A stretch of 64,000 bases of DNA from Thalassospira tepidiphila MCCC 1A03514 (GCF_001662875.1 NZ_JPVZ01000001.1:558001-622000); one strand, 5' to 3'. Positions 24,615 through 33,477 are shown, counted from the stretch's first letter. Made by a program: numbers and translations. Notes: a model not told the origin generated them from the letters alone.

Positions 24615-27101
24615 GTGGGGATCGGATTGCCGGAAAAAGGCCTTGATCAACAACGGCTTAGATGGCGCGATCGCTTGTCTGTCAAACAGGCAAGGATTGC
24701 GGTCGGCCTTACTTTGCTGATCGGCCTGTTATTTAGTGGCATTCAGATTGTCTGGGATCTTCGAGAAGAACAGAACCTGATTGACCGCACCGTAAACCAG
24801 GTTCTGGCAACGCTGCGCGAGTCTGCGACCCAGGCTGCATATGGACTGGATGAAACACTCGCAGCCCGTGTTATTTCCGGCCTGTTTGAATATGAGCCTG
24901 TCTACGAGGCCGAGCTTCGCGACAACTTCAAAAATGTTCTGGCACGCAAGACCGAAAAGCCAATCAATTCCAACCGCACATTCCTGACCCAGATCATGTT
25001 TGGGGAAAATCAGGAATACGAAATCCCGCTGAATACAGACGGACCAAACGGTCTGGTCGGCCATCTTAGTGTCAAGATCGACACCGACATGATCGCAGAG
25101 GGTTTCATCAACCGTGCATCGCGCATTCTGTTATCGGGAATTGTGCGCAACCTCCTGCTCGGTCTGGTTCTGGTTGCTTTTTTCTATATCACACTGACCA
25201 AACCGCTTCTGGGCATTGCCGCACAATTACGCCAAATCGATCCGGAAAAGCCCGACTCTGCTGCCATCAACATTCCGCCGCACCATGCCCGCAATGAACT
25301 TGGCATGATCTTGCAGACAACACGTGGGCTGGTCGAACGGGTTTCATCAACACTCGACAGATTGCTTGAAAGCCAGCAAAAGGTCCGCGATCGTGAAAGC
25401 CGCCTGAGCGCCATCGTTCAAAATGTCGCGGACGGCATTCTGACCATCACGCCGACCGGCCGCATTATCGAATGCAATGCAGCAACCAAAGAGATCCTCG
25501 GCCTGATGCGAGATGAGACTCCGAAGGGCCGTACATTACATGAATTCCTGCTGCCACGCGCTGTGCCGCTTCTCGAACACAGTCTGGAAGAACTCGCCGC
25601 ACACGCCCCTGGCGCAGAGGCCGTTGAAAAACGCTTTACCCTGCCGATTGTGCGCGCCGATCAGAAGGAAATCGATGTTTCCATTGCATTGCGCCTGATC
25701 CCCGATAGCGCAACACCATTGATGACGGCTGTTCTGAACGACATCACCGTGCGAAAGCGTTACGAAGAACAACTGGTCTATATGGCCAATCATGACACGC
25801 TGACCAATCTGCCCAACCGCAGCATGCTTGAACGCAGCCTGTCAGAAGCCCTAAACACCCATAAAAACAATGCGTCCGAGCGCAGTGGCGCCACCGCGAT
25901 CCTGTTCATTGACCTTGATCGTTTCAAGGTTATCAATGACAGCCTTGGTCATGATGTCGGAGACCTGATGCTCAAGGCCGTCGCACTCAGATTGCAACGC
26001 GTGATCGGGCGACAGGAAATTGTCGGCCGATTGGGCGGCGACGAATTCCTGATCATTATTCCTGACCTTAAGGAAACGCAGGATGCCGTCATTCTGTCGC
26101 AGGCCGTACTTGATGCCTTGGCACCGGCCTTTGACATCAAGGGACGCGTTCTGTTTGTTACACCGTCTATCGGGATTGCCCTTTATCCATCTGATGGGGA
26201 GGATTTCCCGGCCCTCATGCGCAATGCCGACACCGCAATGTATAGTGCGAAATCCAGCGGCGGCGGCACCTATCACTTCTTTACCAAGACCATGAATGAA
26301 AGTGCCATGGCGCGCCTTGTGATCGAAAATGATCTGCGCGAAGCTCTGGTGAAGGATGAGTTTGAACTGCATTACCAGCCGAAGGTCGATCTGCGCACAA
26401 ACCAGGTCTGCGGCCTTGAAGCGCTGATTCGCTGGAAACAGCCTGGCCGAGGCTATATTTCGCCAATGCAGTTTATTCCGGTTGCCGAGGAAACCGGCCT
26501 GATCAGCAGAATTGGTGAATGGGTTTTCCGCGAAGTCTGTCGCCAGATTTCCGAGTGGGAGGCTCAATCACTCCCGCCGATGCCGATTGCGGTCAATTTG
26601 TCACCAAGACAATTGATCGAGGGCCACATCACAGAGACGATTTCACGCATCCTTGCCGAGACGGCAACACCAGCCGCCCGTATTGTGCTTGAAGTCACCG
26701 AAACGGCGATGATGCAGGAAATCAAGAAGGCGGCCACCATCCTTGATGAGCTGCGCCATCTTGGTTTAAAGATCGCAGTTGATGATTTTGGTACCGGATA
26801 TTCGTCACTCGCCTATCTCAAACGGTTGCCGATCAATTCCATCAAGATCGACCGTTCGTTCGTCCGGGATGTCACGATCGACACAGACGACGCCGCGATC
26901 ACGCGCACCATTATTGCGATGGGGCACAACCTTGGCCTCAAGGTTGTCGCCGAAGGGGTCGAGACCCAGGAACAGATGAATTTCTTGCGGGAATGCAATT
27001 GTGATGAAGTCCAGGGCTTCCTGATCGCAACTCCGCTGCCGCCCGAAGAAATTGTCCAATACATTCGACGACCATCAATCGACATACCGAGTGAAATCTA
27101 G
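24615..27101 (+). CDS. membrane PAS-GGDEF-EAL protein (c-di-GMP turnover)
   Basis: Inner-membrane signalling protein of about 828 aa. The order is TM1 (residues 27-46), a ~125-residue periplasmic sensor, TM2 (171-195), a HAMP-like linker, PAS (about 261-379), GGDEF (389-549) and EAL (569-819). Both catalytic motifs are intact (GGDEF at 474-478; EALIRW and DDFGTGYSSLAYLKRLP in EAL), so it could make and degrade cyclic di-GMP. The Arg-x-x-Asp product-inhibition site before GGDEF is absent. The start is uncertain: GTG at 24615 is chosen, with TTG at 24627 preceded by GGGGA as the main alternative. The CheY-like gene starts 57 bp downstream. Confidence 0.88.
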   Translation: MGIGLPEKGLDQQRLRWRDRLSVKQARIAVGLTLLIGLLFSGIQIVWDLREEQNLIDRTVNQVLATLRESATQAAYGLDETLAARVISGLFEYEPVYEAELRDNFKNVLARKTEKPINSNRTFLTQIMFGENQEYEIPLNTDGPNGLVGHLSVKIDTDMIAEGFINRASRILLSGIVRNLLLGLVLVAFFYITLTKPLLGIAAQLRQIDPEKPDSAAINIPPHHARNELGMILQTTRGLVERVSSTLDRLLESQQKVRDRESRLSAIVQNVADGILTITPTGRIIECNAATKEILGLMRDETPKGRTLHEFLLPRAVPLLEHSLEELAAHAPGAEAVEKRFTLPIVRADQKEIDVSIALRLIPDSATPLMTAVLNDITVRKRYEEQLVYMANHDTLTNLPNRSMLERSLSEALNTHKNNASERSGATAILFIDLDRFKVINDSLGHDVGDLMLKAVALRLQRVIGRQEIVGRLGGDEFLIIIPDLKETQDAVILSQAVLDALAPAFDIKGRVLFVTPSIGIALYPSDGEDFPALMRNADTAMYSAKSSGGGTYHFFTKTMNESAMARLVIENDLREALVKDEFELHYQPKVDLRTNQVCGLEALIRWKQPGRGYISPMQFIPVAEETGLISRIGEWVFREVCRQISEWEAQSLPPMPIAVNLSPRQLIEGHITETISRILAETATPAARIVLEVTETAMMQEIKKAATILDELRHLGLKIAVDDFGTGYSSLAYLKRLPINSIKIDRSFVRDVTIDTDDAAITRTIIAMGHNLGLKVVAEGVETQEQMNFLRECNCDEVQGFLIATPLPPEEIVQYIRRPSIDIPSEI

Positions 27102-27158
27102 CCCGCCAGACATGCCCAATTAATAGATGCTTCGCCACCACTGCCCCGCAAAATCGAG

Positions 27159-27539
27159 ATGAAAATGCCAAACACCAAATCCGTATTGCTCGTTGATGAC
27201 AGCAAGTTTGCCCGCCTTCTGGTCAAGGCATTCATTTCCAGCAACTTTGCCAATTGGGAAATCGACGAGGCCGAGGATGGCGCCAAGGCGCTTGAGATGG
27301 TTGATGCCAAAACCTATGACTACATGCTGGTTGATTTCAACATGCCGGGCATGGATGGGCTTGAACTGGGCGAAAAGCTGCGCAGCCGGTTCCCCGGGGC
27401 TGTAATTGCGCTTCTGACTGCCAATATTCAACAGGAGATCCAGAACAAGGCCGAGAACCTTGGCCTTGATTTCATCGCAAAGCCCCCGACTGAGGACAAA
27501 ATTCGCGACTACATCATGTCGCGGGAAGCAACCCGATGA
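27159..27539 (+). CDS. CheY-like single-domain response regulator
   Basis: Receiver-domain protein of 126 aa with no output domain. The acidic pair D13/D14 (LLVDDSK), phospho-acceptor D59 (LVDFNMPGMDG), the switch threonine (LLTAN) and the lysine (FIAKPP) are all present, so it should be phosphorylated. It overlaps the CheC-like gene by four bases (ATGA). That neighbour is probably its phosphatase and the histidine kinase further downstream its donor. A second ATG two codons in is an equally possible start. Confidence 0.9.
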   Translation: MKMPNTKSVLLVDDSKFARLLVKAFISSNFANWEIDEAEDGAKALEMVDAKTYDYMLVDFNMPGMDGLELGEKLRSRFPGAVIALLTANIQQEIQNKAENLGLDFIAKPPTEDKIRDYIMSREATR

Positions 27540-28159
27540 TCGAACTGACCGAACTTGAACATGATACAATCAGTGAACTGATCAATATTGGTGTCGGGCG
27601 TGCTGCGTCGTCGCTTTCTGAAATGGTTGATCAGCCGGTTGAATTGACCGTGCCTGCCATCTCGTTTGTCGAACGGTTTTCCGACAGCGAGCTGGCCAAC
27701 GCCCCGACCGAAGTTGTTTCTGCCGTCAGTCAAAGTTTTCATGGCCCGTTTACCGGTGAAGCCATGCTGGTATTCCCGGAAGTTCGCAGTCTGGAACTTG
27801 TCCGAAGCTTGCTTAAAGTCGACGTGCCGCTTGATACGCTGACCGATCTTGAACAGGAAGCCCTGATGGAGGTCGGCAACATTATCCTCAATGCCTGCCT
27901 TGGCAGTATTTCGAATGTGCTGGGTGAACCGATCAATTGCTCCATGCCGACGTTTCGCAAACGCGAAACGCGTGCATTGCTTGACGACGACACCGCAGGG
28001 GGCAGCACCGCAACGAATCCCGTTTTGATGATTTTGCATGTACAATTCATGCTGCGTCAGAACGATATCGATGGCTATGTGCTGTTTGTGATGGACTTGG
28101 AGTCCATCCAGATGTTGCGTGAACTGGTGCGGCGTTTTCTGGCCAACTCCCTTGGATAA
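27536..28159 (+). CDS. CheC family phosphatase
   Basis: Protein of 207 aa in the CheC/CheX family, which dephosphorylates CheY-type regulators. Both active-site helices can be seen. The first is D10-x3-E14-x2-N17-x22-P40 (DTISELIN...P), a complete consensus. The second is E108-x3-E112-x2-N115-x22-P138, where the first position is Glu instead of Asp/Ser. CheC is unusual outside motile Firmicutes and archaea, and here it is not in a chemotaxis operon but fused by overlap to a lone CheY-like gene. The C-terminal ~60 residues end in hydrophobic beta-like sequence, normal for the fold. GGAAG precedes the ATG by about 9 nt. Confidence 0.85.
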   Translation: MIELTELEHDTISELINIGVGRAASSLSEMVDQPVELTVPAISFVERFSDSELANAPTEVVSAVSQSFHGPFTGEAMLVFPEVRSLELVRSLLKVDVPLDTLTDLEQEALMEVGNIILNACLGSISNVLGEPINCSMPTFRKRETRALLDDDTAGGSTATNPVLMILHVQFMLRQNDIDGYVLFVMDLESIQMLRELVRRFLANSLG

Positions 28160-28173
28160 CCGGTGAGAGGTGA

Positions 28174-29793
28174 ATGACAAAGTCGCAATCCGCTAAGGGG
28201 GATCAACCCCCGTCATTTGATCTGAACCGTGACAGCGATGCTGCTGATCTTTTTGCCGCACTGCTTGATACGGCAGATACAGGGCTGATTGCGCTTGCCC
28301 CGGACGGGACGATTTGCCACTGGAACCAGTGGATGCAAAGCCGGTCGGGCAAGGATGCCGATCAGGTGATGGGCAAGGCGTTGCACGATGTGTTCCCCGA
28401 CACAAAACTCGGCCGTGTCAGCCTTGCGATTGAAGATTGCCTGAAATTCGGCATGCCGGCTGTCATTTCGCCCTCGCTCAATCAGGGTGCCTTGCCGCTT
28501 CGTCCCCTACCGCAATTTGCCGCCAGCTTTGATCGTATGGAACAATCCATTCGTGTTCATCCGATCCAGACCAAGCGTAATGGCACGCTTTGTTCATTGA
28601 TCATTCGCGACGTCACACTGGCTGTTCAGCGCGACCGTCTTTTGCGCCAGCAGGCCGCCGAGCTGGCCGACCTTGTGACTCAAACCAAACGCAGCGAAGA
28701 CCGCACACGCGCGATTTTGCAAAACACCATCGATGCCATTCTTGTCGCCTCTGACGATGGCAGCATCGAACCGCTTAATTCCCGCGCGCAGGAGCTTTGC
28801 GGTCCGACGGGTGATCCGGAACTGCGCAACATCATCCGGTTTTTGCTGCCTGATAGCGAACATACCCCGCTGACCCCGCCGCCGCCAAACCGGCTTTTGA
28901 CCGACCTTGGCACCGGCGTGATCGAAGTGCTGGCATCCACACTCAGTGGTCGCAATGTGCCGCTTGAAGTCGCGATCAGCCATTTCTCCGCCGATCAGCG
29001 TTATCACTACATCATTACGCTGCGTGATATTTCCCAGCGCAAACGTCACGAAAAAGAAATCCAGCGCACGATGCAGGAACTTGAACGTTCGAACGCGGAA
29101 CTCGAACAGTTCGCCTATGCCGCCTCGCATGACTTGCAGGAACCGCTGCGCATGGTTTCAAGCTACACGCAGTTGCTTGCCCGGCGGTATGAGGGGCAAC
29201 TCGACGAAACTGCTGACGAATTCATTCATTACGCGGTTGATGGCACGCAACGCATGCAGCGGATGATTGATGACCTCCTGACCCTGTCGCGGGTTGGACG
29301 CCACGGCAAACCGTTCAATCCCGTCCCGCTCGACAATCTGTTTGATGCCATTGTCACCAATTTCAGGCGTGCCGGTTCCACCCCCGAAGGCAACATCATC
29401 CGCGAAGGCCACCTGCCGACCGTTATGGGGGATGCAAGCCAGTTGCTGTTGTTATTCCAGAACCTGGTGTCAAACGGGCTTAAATACAGCGATCCGAAAA
29501 ACGGTCAGGTAAGGATTTTTGCCTCGGAAACACCCGATAGCTATCGGATCTTTGTCGCCGATAACGGGATCGGCATCGACCCGCAATATCACGAAACCAT
29601 ATTTGAAATCTTCAAGCGCCTGCATGGCTATGGGGATTATGCGGGGACGGGAATTGGTCTTGCGATCTGTAAAAAGATCGTCGATCGCCATGGCGGCGGT
29701 ATTGATGTCACCAGCAAACCCGGCCAGGGCAGTACATTTTGTGTAGAGCTGCCAAAAGAATTGTCGATTGTCGCCGCATCCGAAAGCATGTAG
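28174..29793 (+). CDS. PAS-containing sensor histidine kinase (cytoplasmic)
   Basis: Histidine kinase of 539 aa without membrane segments. There are two PAS-like regions (residues about 25-150 and 175-290), then a short coiled linker and a phytochrome-type HisKA helix with H319 in FAYAASHDLQEPLRMVSSYTQLL. The ATPase domain follows, with N-box LFQNLVSNGLKYSD, G1 VADNGIGID and G2 GTGIGLAICKKIVDRHGG. It starts 14 bp after the CheC-like stop with GAGAGGTG as ribosome binding site, so it belongs to the same operon. The natural inference is that it phosphorylates the CheY-like protein while CheC removes the phosphate. Confidence 0.9.
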   Translation: MTKSQSAKGDQPPSFDLNRDSDAADLFAALLDTADTGLIALAPDGTICHWNQWMQSRSGKDADQVMGKALHDVFPDTKLGRVSLAIEDCLKFGMPAVISPSLNQGALPLRPLPQFAASFDRMEQSIRVHPIQTKRNGTLCSLIIRDVTLAVQRDRLLRQQAAELADLVTQTKRSEDRTRAILQNTIDAILVASDDGSIEPLNSRAQELCGPTGDPELRNIIRFLLPDSEHTPLTPPPPNRLLTDLGTGVIEVLASTLSGRNVPLEVAISHFSADQRYHYIITLRDISQRKRHEKEIQRTMQELERSNAELEQFAYAASHDLQEPLRMVSSYTQLLARRYEGQLDETADEFIHYAVDGTQRMQRMIDDLLTLSRVGRHGKPFNPVPLDNLFDAIVTNFRRAGSTPEGNIIREGHLPTVMGDASQLLLLFQNLVSNGLKYSDPKNGQVRIFASETPDSYRIFVADNGIGIDPQYHETIFEIFKRLHGYGDYAGTGIGLAICKKIVDRHGGGIDVTSKPGQGSTFCVELPKELSIVAASESM

Positions 29794-29800
29794 CTTTCAG

Positions 29801-29816
29801 TTTACGTAAGCGTAAA
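29801..29816. promoter_or_regulatory. LiuR-type palindromic operator
   Basis: TTTACG-TAAG-CGTAAA is a 6+4+6 palindrome 15 bp before the MerR-family gene. It closely fits the known consensus of LiuR-type MerR regulators (TTTACGT-AACGTAAA class), which supports both the regulator's identity and autoregulation. Confidence 0.7.
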
Positions 29817-29831
29817 GATGATTGAGCCCCC

Positions 29832-30215
29832 ATGAGCGACAGCTACACCATCACCGATCTTGCCCGCGAATTCGAAGTCACCACCCGAACCATCCGCTTT
29901 TACGAGGATCAGGAACTGATTTCGCCCGAACGGCAAGGTCAGACCCGGATCTATAGCCAGCGTGACCGTGTGCGCCTGCGCCTGATCATGCGTGGCAAGC
30001 GGCTTGGATTTTCACTAAAGGAAATTCGGGATCTTCTGGATCTTTATGACGGCGATCGCAGCGAGATCACCCAACTGACCACACTGGTCGACAAGGTCAA
30101 TGAACGCCGCGCAACACTTCGCAAGCAGCGTGAAGACATTGATGCAACGCTTGATGAACTCGACAAACTTGAAGAAACTTGTCAGGAAGAATTGTCGCGC
30201 AAGAAGGCAGGCTAA
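29832..30215 (+). CDS. MerR family transcriptional regulator, LiuR-like
   Basis: Dimeric DNA-binding protein of 127 aa. The winged helix-turn-helix (YTITDLAREFEVTTRTIRFYEDQELISPERQGQTRIYSQRD) is followed by the family helix with RGKRLGFSLKEIRDLLDLYDGD and a coiled coil (LVDKVNERRATLRKQREDIDATLDELDKLE). It lacks metal-binding cysteines at the end. LiuR proteins control branched-chain amino acid and fatty-acid breakdown genes. The palindrome upstream matches their site, but no such catabolic gene adjoins it here, so its targets lie elsewhere. It converges on the DUF454 gene. Confidence 0.85.
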   Translation: MSDSYTITDLAREFEVTTRTIRFYEDQELISPERQGQTRIYSQRDRVRLRLIMRGKRLGFSLKEIRDLLDLYDGDRSEITQLTTLVDKVNERRATLRKQREDIDATLDELDKLEETCQEELSRKKAG

Positions 30216-30236
30216 GAGCCCTGCCCTTTGCTGGCT

Positions 30237-30641
30237 TTATTGACTGCTACCTGTTGGGTTCTGAACCTTGGCCAACCGGGCTTCCGAAGGGCGGGACAGG
30301 ATAAAACAGCTAACAGGAATGGCGACCAGAAGCTGAATAAACGCCACCCAGCGGTTCTCGATCAGCACCAATGACGCCGTAATCACCACCAGAAACGCGA
30401 CCATCGCAAGGGTTTTGGCACGGCGATTGATCACGCCATATTCGTTCCATTGACGGATCGACAAACCAAAACGCGGATGATTGCATATCCAGTCATGCAG
30501 GCGCGGCGATCCCTTGGCAAACAGCCAAGCGGCCAGAAGCATGAAGGGCGTCGTTGGCAAAAGCGGTAGGAAAATACCGATCACACCAAGACCAACAGAA
30601 AGCCACCCAAGGGCCAGATAGATATGCGAGACGCGCAGCAT
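30237..30641 (-). CDS. DUF454 inner-membrane protein (YbaN-like)
   Basis: Membrane protein of 134 aa with about three hydrophobic segments. The motif YLALGWLSVGLGVIGIFLPLLPTTPFMLLAAWLFAKGSPRLHDWICNHPRFG is the hallmark of the DUF454/YbaN family, whose biochemical role is unknown. The ATG at 30641 has AGGAAATCA directly upstream. The open frame continues for 47 codons further but gives a non-family N-terminus. It converges on the LiuR-like gene and diverges from arfB. Confidence 0.87.
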   Translation of the reverse strand: MLRVSHIYLALGWLSVGLGVIGIFLPLLPTTPFMLLAAWLFAKGSPRLHDWICNHPRFGLSIRQWNEYGVINRRAKTLAMVAFLVVITASLVLIENRWVAFIQLLVAIPVSCFILSRPSEARLAKVQNPTGSSQ

Positions 30642-30790
30642 TGATTTCCTGTTTACAGTCAGCCCGACCCCTGACAGGTTAAAGCAGAGCTTAATGTAGG
30701 CATAGAAATCAGCAAATTCAATCAATCGCCGACCATCGCACTCAGTTAATTGATCACCTTGAAACAGTTCGACAATCTGCACGGTTTCCC

Positions 30791-31207
30791 ATGCTTGAAA
30801 TTGAAAATGGCCTCTATCTGGATGAACGCCATCTGAGTTTTCAGTTTGTCCGTGCCTCCGGCCCGGGCGGGCAGAACGTCAACAAGGTTTCCAGTGCTGT
30901 TCAGATGCGTGTGCGCATTGATGACCTGACCGAATTGCCAATGCATGTACGCAATCGCCTGCGTGAACTTGCCGGCAGCAAATTGACCAATGACGGCGAA
31001 ATCATTTTTGACGCGCAGCGCCATCGCACCCAGGAACGCAACAAGCAGGATGCGATCGACCGTTTTCTGGCACTTTTACGCAAGGCCGCCGAACGCAAAA
31101 AATACCGGGTCAAAACCCGACCCAGTCTTTCTGCCAAACGCAAACGCGTCGATTCCAAAAAGAAGCGCGGTGATACCAAGAAGATGCGGCAAAAACCGTC
31201 CTATTGA
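30791..31207 (+). CDS. arfB: alternative ribosome-rescue factor ArfB (peptidyl-tRNA hydrolase)
   Basis: Cytoplasmic release factor-like protein of 138 aa that frees stalled ribosomes lacking a stop codon. The catalytic GGQ is in SGPGGQNVNKVSSAVQMRV, and the basic C-terminal tail (RPSLSAKRKRVDSKKKRGDTKKMRQKP) that reaches into the empty mRNA channel is complete. Length matches YaeJ/ArfB. It is followed after 23 bp by the thioesterase gene, possibly in one transcript. The ribosome binding site is weak. Confidence 0.93.
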   Translation: MLEIENGLYLDERHLSFQFVRASGPGGQNVNKVSSAVQMRVRIDDLTELPMHVRNRLRELAGSKLTNDGEIIFDAQRHRTQERNKQDAIDRFLALLRKAAERKKYRVKTRPSLSAKRKRVDSKKKRGDTKKMRQKPSY

Positions 31208-31230
31208 TCGACCCCACACAAAGGCCTGCC

Positions 31231-32013
31231 ATGACCATCGACTGGAACAGGATTTCAGCGGCGCCACTGCCAGCCAATTGCGGGTGGAAGGGAACCTATC
31301 GCGTTCGTTATTCCGAGATCGGCGACAATGGCAAGGTCATGATGTCTGCACTGGCCGACTATATGCAGGATGCCGCCGGTTGGGGCGCACGTATCCTGAA
31401 ACTGGCCTATGATGATACGGTCGATCAGGGCATTGCATGGGTTCTGGCGCGCATGGTCATTCATATGCGAGATTATTCGAGAAATGGCGAAGATATCCTG
31501 ATTGAGACATGGCCGTCGGGGGTATCACGCCGGGTCGCCACCCGTGATTTTCGCCTGACCAATAGCAAGGGCGACATCATCGGTGTCGCGCAAAGTTTCT
31601 GGGTGATGTTTGACCTTGGCACCCGTCGTGCGGCCCAATGGCCTGATTGGGTAGCCGAACGCCTGCCCGATCCGCCCGGCCCCAAATTGATCGAGCCCCC
31701 TTTGCGAACAGGCTTTACTAACGATCCTTTGCCGAACATGGATAACATCAAGGCACGGCCGTCTGATCTTGATCTGTATGGGCACGTCAACAATGTGCGC
31801 CTGATGCAATGGGTTATGGGGGTTGCGGGTCCGGACGGTCGACCGGATTTTCACCCGGAAAGCCTTGATATTCAGTTCCGCAGTGAATGCCGTGTGCAGG
31901 AACGTGTCGCCATTCGTCATGCGGATGGCTTTGCCGCCATCACCCGCGAAGAAGATGGCACCGATCTGGTGCGTGCCCACATCGTGCCGTTTAACCAGAC
32001 CGCCGTGGCCTAG
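31231..32013 (+). CDS. acyl-ACP thioesterase-like protein
   Basis: Protein of 260 aa in the acyl-ACP thioesterase (FatA/FatB) family, with two hotdog domains. The first hotdog contains WKGTYRVRYSEIGDNGKVMMSALADYMQDAAGWGA. The second holds ARPSDLDLYGHVNNVRLMQWVMG, carrying the N-x-H...-type catalytic residues of the family. It probably hydrolyses acyl-ACP or acyl-CoA thioesters; chain length cannot be read. I chose the ATG at 31231 with AAAGG 7 nt before it. It converges on rnhB with a 23-bp gap. Confidence 0.85.
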   Translation: MTIDWNRISAAPLPANCGWKGTYRVRYSEIGDNGKVMMSALADYMQDAAGWGARILKLAYDDTVDQGIAWVLARMVIHMRDYSRNGEDILIETWPSGVSRRVATRDFRLTNSKGDIIGVAQSFWVMFDLGTRRAAQWPDWVAERLPDPPGPKLIEPPLRTGFTNDPLPNMDNIKARPSDLDLYGHVNNVRLMQWVMGVAGPDGRPDFHPESLDIQFRSECRVQERVAIRHADGFAAITREEDGTDLVRAHIVPFNQTAVA

Positions 32014-32036
32014 GCCCAAATGCCGTGGAGGTTGGC

Positions 32037-32660
32037 CTAGCGCCCATCCATCATCGCATCAAACAAATCGGCAATCGGCTTGAAGCTTTTGCGGTGATGG
32101 GCAGTTGGGCCCACCTCGCCCAGTCCAGCCATATGCTTTTTGACGCCATACCCGGCATTACCTTCCCAGCCAAAGAACGGGTATCGCGTGGCAAGGCGGG
32201 CCATGGCGCGGTCACGCACCACCTTGGCTACGATTGATGCCGCAGCAATTGAAAGCGACTTGCTATCGCCTTTCACCACCGTTTCCACCGCACAGGGCAA
32301 TCCGGGATCGCGATTGCCATCGACCAGTGCCTGATCAGGCAAAGCCCCAAGACGACTGACAGCACGGCGCATGGCGACATAGGTCGCCTGCAGGATATTG
32401 ATCTGGTCAATCTCGCGCACGGATGCCGCGCCAATGCCGACTTCGGCACAGTTCATGATAACGCCGTAAAGGTGATCACGTTTCTTGACCGAGAGTTTTT
32501 TGGAATCATTAAGCTCGGACAGCAGCTCCACCGGAAGACGTTTATCGCGTGGCAGGATAACCGCCGCCGCCACGACCGGACCAGCCAGCGGCCCGCGACC
32601 GACCTCGTCGATCCCGGCAATACGGCCCTGATACTGATCTTCGATGGAAAAATCCGGCAT
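32037..32660 (-). CDS. rnhB: ribonuclease HII
   Basis: Cytoplasmic RNase of 207 aa that nicks RNA in RNA-DNA hybrids, including single ribonucleotides. Motif I is GIDEVGRGPLAGPVVAAAVIL with the catalytic Asp and Glu. Further conserved blocks are NDSKKLSVKKRDHLY, LVDGNRDP and SIAAASIVAKVVRD, and the C-terminal YGVKKHM is typical. I chose the ATG at 32660 (MPDFSIEDQY). An ATG at 32690 would add ten residues and is also possible; the 83 further upstream codons are not family sequence. Confidence 0.92.
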   Translation of the reverse strand: MPDFSIEDQYQGRIAGIDEVGRGPLAGPVVAAAVILPRDKRLPVELLSELNDSKKLSVKKRDHLYGVIMNCAEVGIGAASVREIDQINILQATYVAMRRAVSRLGALPDQALVDGNRDPGLPCAVETVVKGDSKSLSIAAASIVAKVVRDRAMARLATRYPFFGWEGNAGYGVKKHMAGLGEVGPTAHHRKSFKPIADLFDAMMDGR

Positions 32661-32729
32661 GGCGATCTCTGTCCCGTCCCTCTCTGTCATTCGTCTTAGC
32701 AACTGGGATGCACGCAGGCAACACACCCT

Positions 32730-32762
32730 AAAAACAAAAACGGCACCGGTTTCCCGGTGCCG
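32730..32762 (-). terminator. terminator of mrp operon
   Basis: Perfect stem CGGCACCGG (32741-32749) / CCGGTGCCG (32754-32762), loop TTTC, followed on the minus strand by TTTTTGTTTTT. It lies 28 bp after the mrpG stop. Confidence 0.9.
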
Positions 32763-32790
32763 CTTGAATTCATCAAAGGTCCTGACCCTT

Positions 32791-33195
32791 TCAGGTTTCC
32801 TTTTCCTGATATTCCTCGCTGGGGTCATAGCCTTCGGGTCCGATCGGATCAAAGGTTGCCCACCCTTCATTCTGTTTGCTGGGCGGCAGTTCCTTGTTCG
32901 GATCAACATTCAGCAACATGTACGCCTTGGCGATCAGGTTTGCTGTGATCGGCGCTGTCAGGAAGATAAACAGCGTGATCAGCAATTCGTGAATGGTGAA
33001 TTTACCGCGTTCAATCCAGAAGAATAGCATGGACGCAATCAAGACACCGCCAAGCCCGACAGTACTGGCCTTGGTCGGTGCATGCAGGCGCGGCAGAAGA
33101 TCGCGCAACTTGATCATCCCGAACGACCCAACCAGCAAGAACAGTCCGCCGATCACGATCAGAAGCGAAATGATGAGTTCAACAACAAACGGCAT
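32791..33195 (-). CDS. mrpG: Na+/H+ antiporter subunit G
   Basis: Small membrane subunit of 134 aa with three hydrophobic helices, part of the Mrp multi-subunit cation/proton antiporter. The segment LRDLLPRLHAPTKASTVGLGGVLIASMLF is the MnhG/PhaG signature. The C-terminal ~35 residues (SKQNEGWATFDPIGPEGYDPSEEYQEKET) are an acidic tail beyond the usual ~110 aa. AGGGAG lies 6 nt before the ATG. It is last in the operon, 12 bp after mrpF. Confidence 0.9.
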   Translation of the reverse strand: MPFVVELIISLLIVIGGLFLLVGSFGMIKLRDLLPRLHAPTKASTVGLGGVLIASMLFFWIERGKFTIHELLITLFIFLTAPITANLIAKAYMLLNVDPNKELPPSKQNEGWATFDPIGPEGYDPSEEYQEKET

Positions 33196-33207
33196 CGTTA
33201 CGCTCCC

Positions 33208-33477
33208 TTATTCGATGATGTCGCCGCGCAAGACGAACTTGCAATAGGCCACGGTTGAAACAAACCCGAACATCGCAAACAGCAATGCTCCTTCGAAATA
33301 CATTGCGGTTGCCTTGCCAATCCCGTACAGCACCAGAAGGGCAATGGCATTGATCGCCATGGTATCAACGGCCAGAACCCGGTCTGCCGTGGTCGGCCCG
33401 ACGGTCAAACGATAAAGGTTCATCAGAAGTGCCAGCGCAACGCAGATAAAGCCGAAATTCAGTGCATAATCGATCAT
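33208..33477 (-). CDS. mrpF: Na+/H+ antiporter subunit F
   Basis: Membrane subunit of 89 aa with three helices. LYRLTVGPTTADRVLAVDTMAINAIALLVLYG is the characteristic block with the conserved Asp. The ATG at 33477 overlaps the mrpE stop by four bases (ATGA); the open frame extends upstream through mrpE but is not used. Confidence 0.9.
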   Translation of the reverse strand: MIDYALNFGFICVALALLMNLYRLTVGPTTADRVLAVDTMAINAIALLVLYGIGKATAMYFEGALLFAMFGFVSTVAYCKFVLRGDIIE

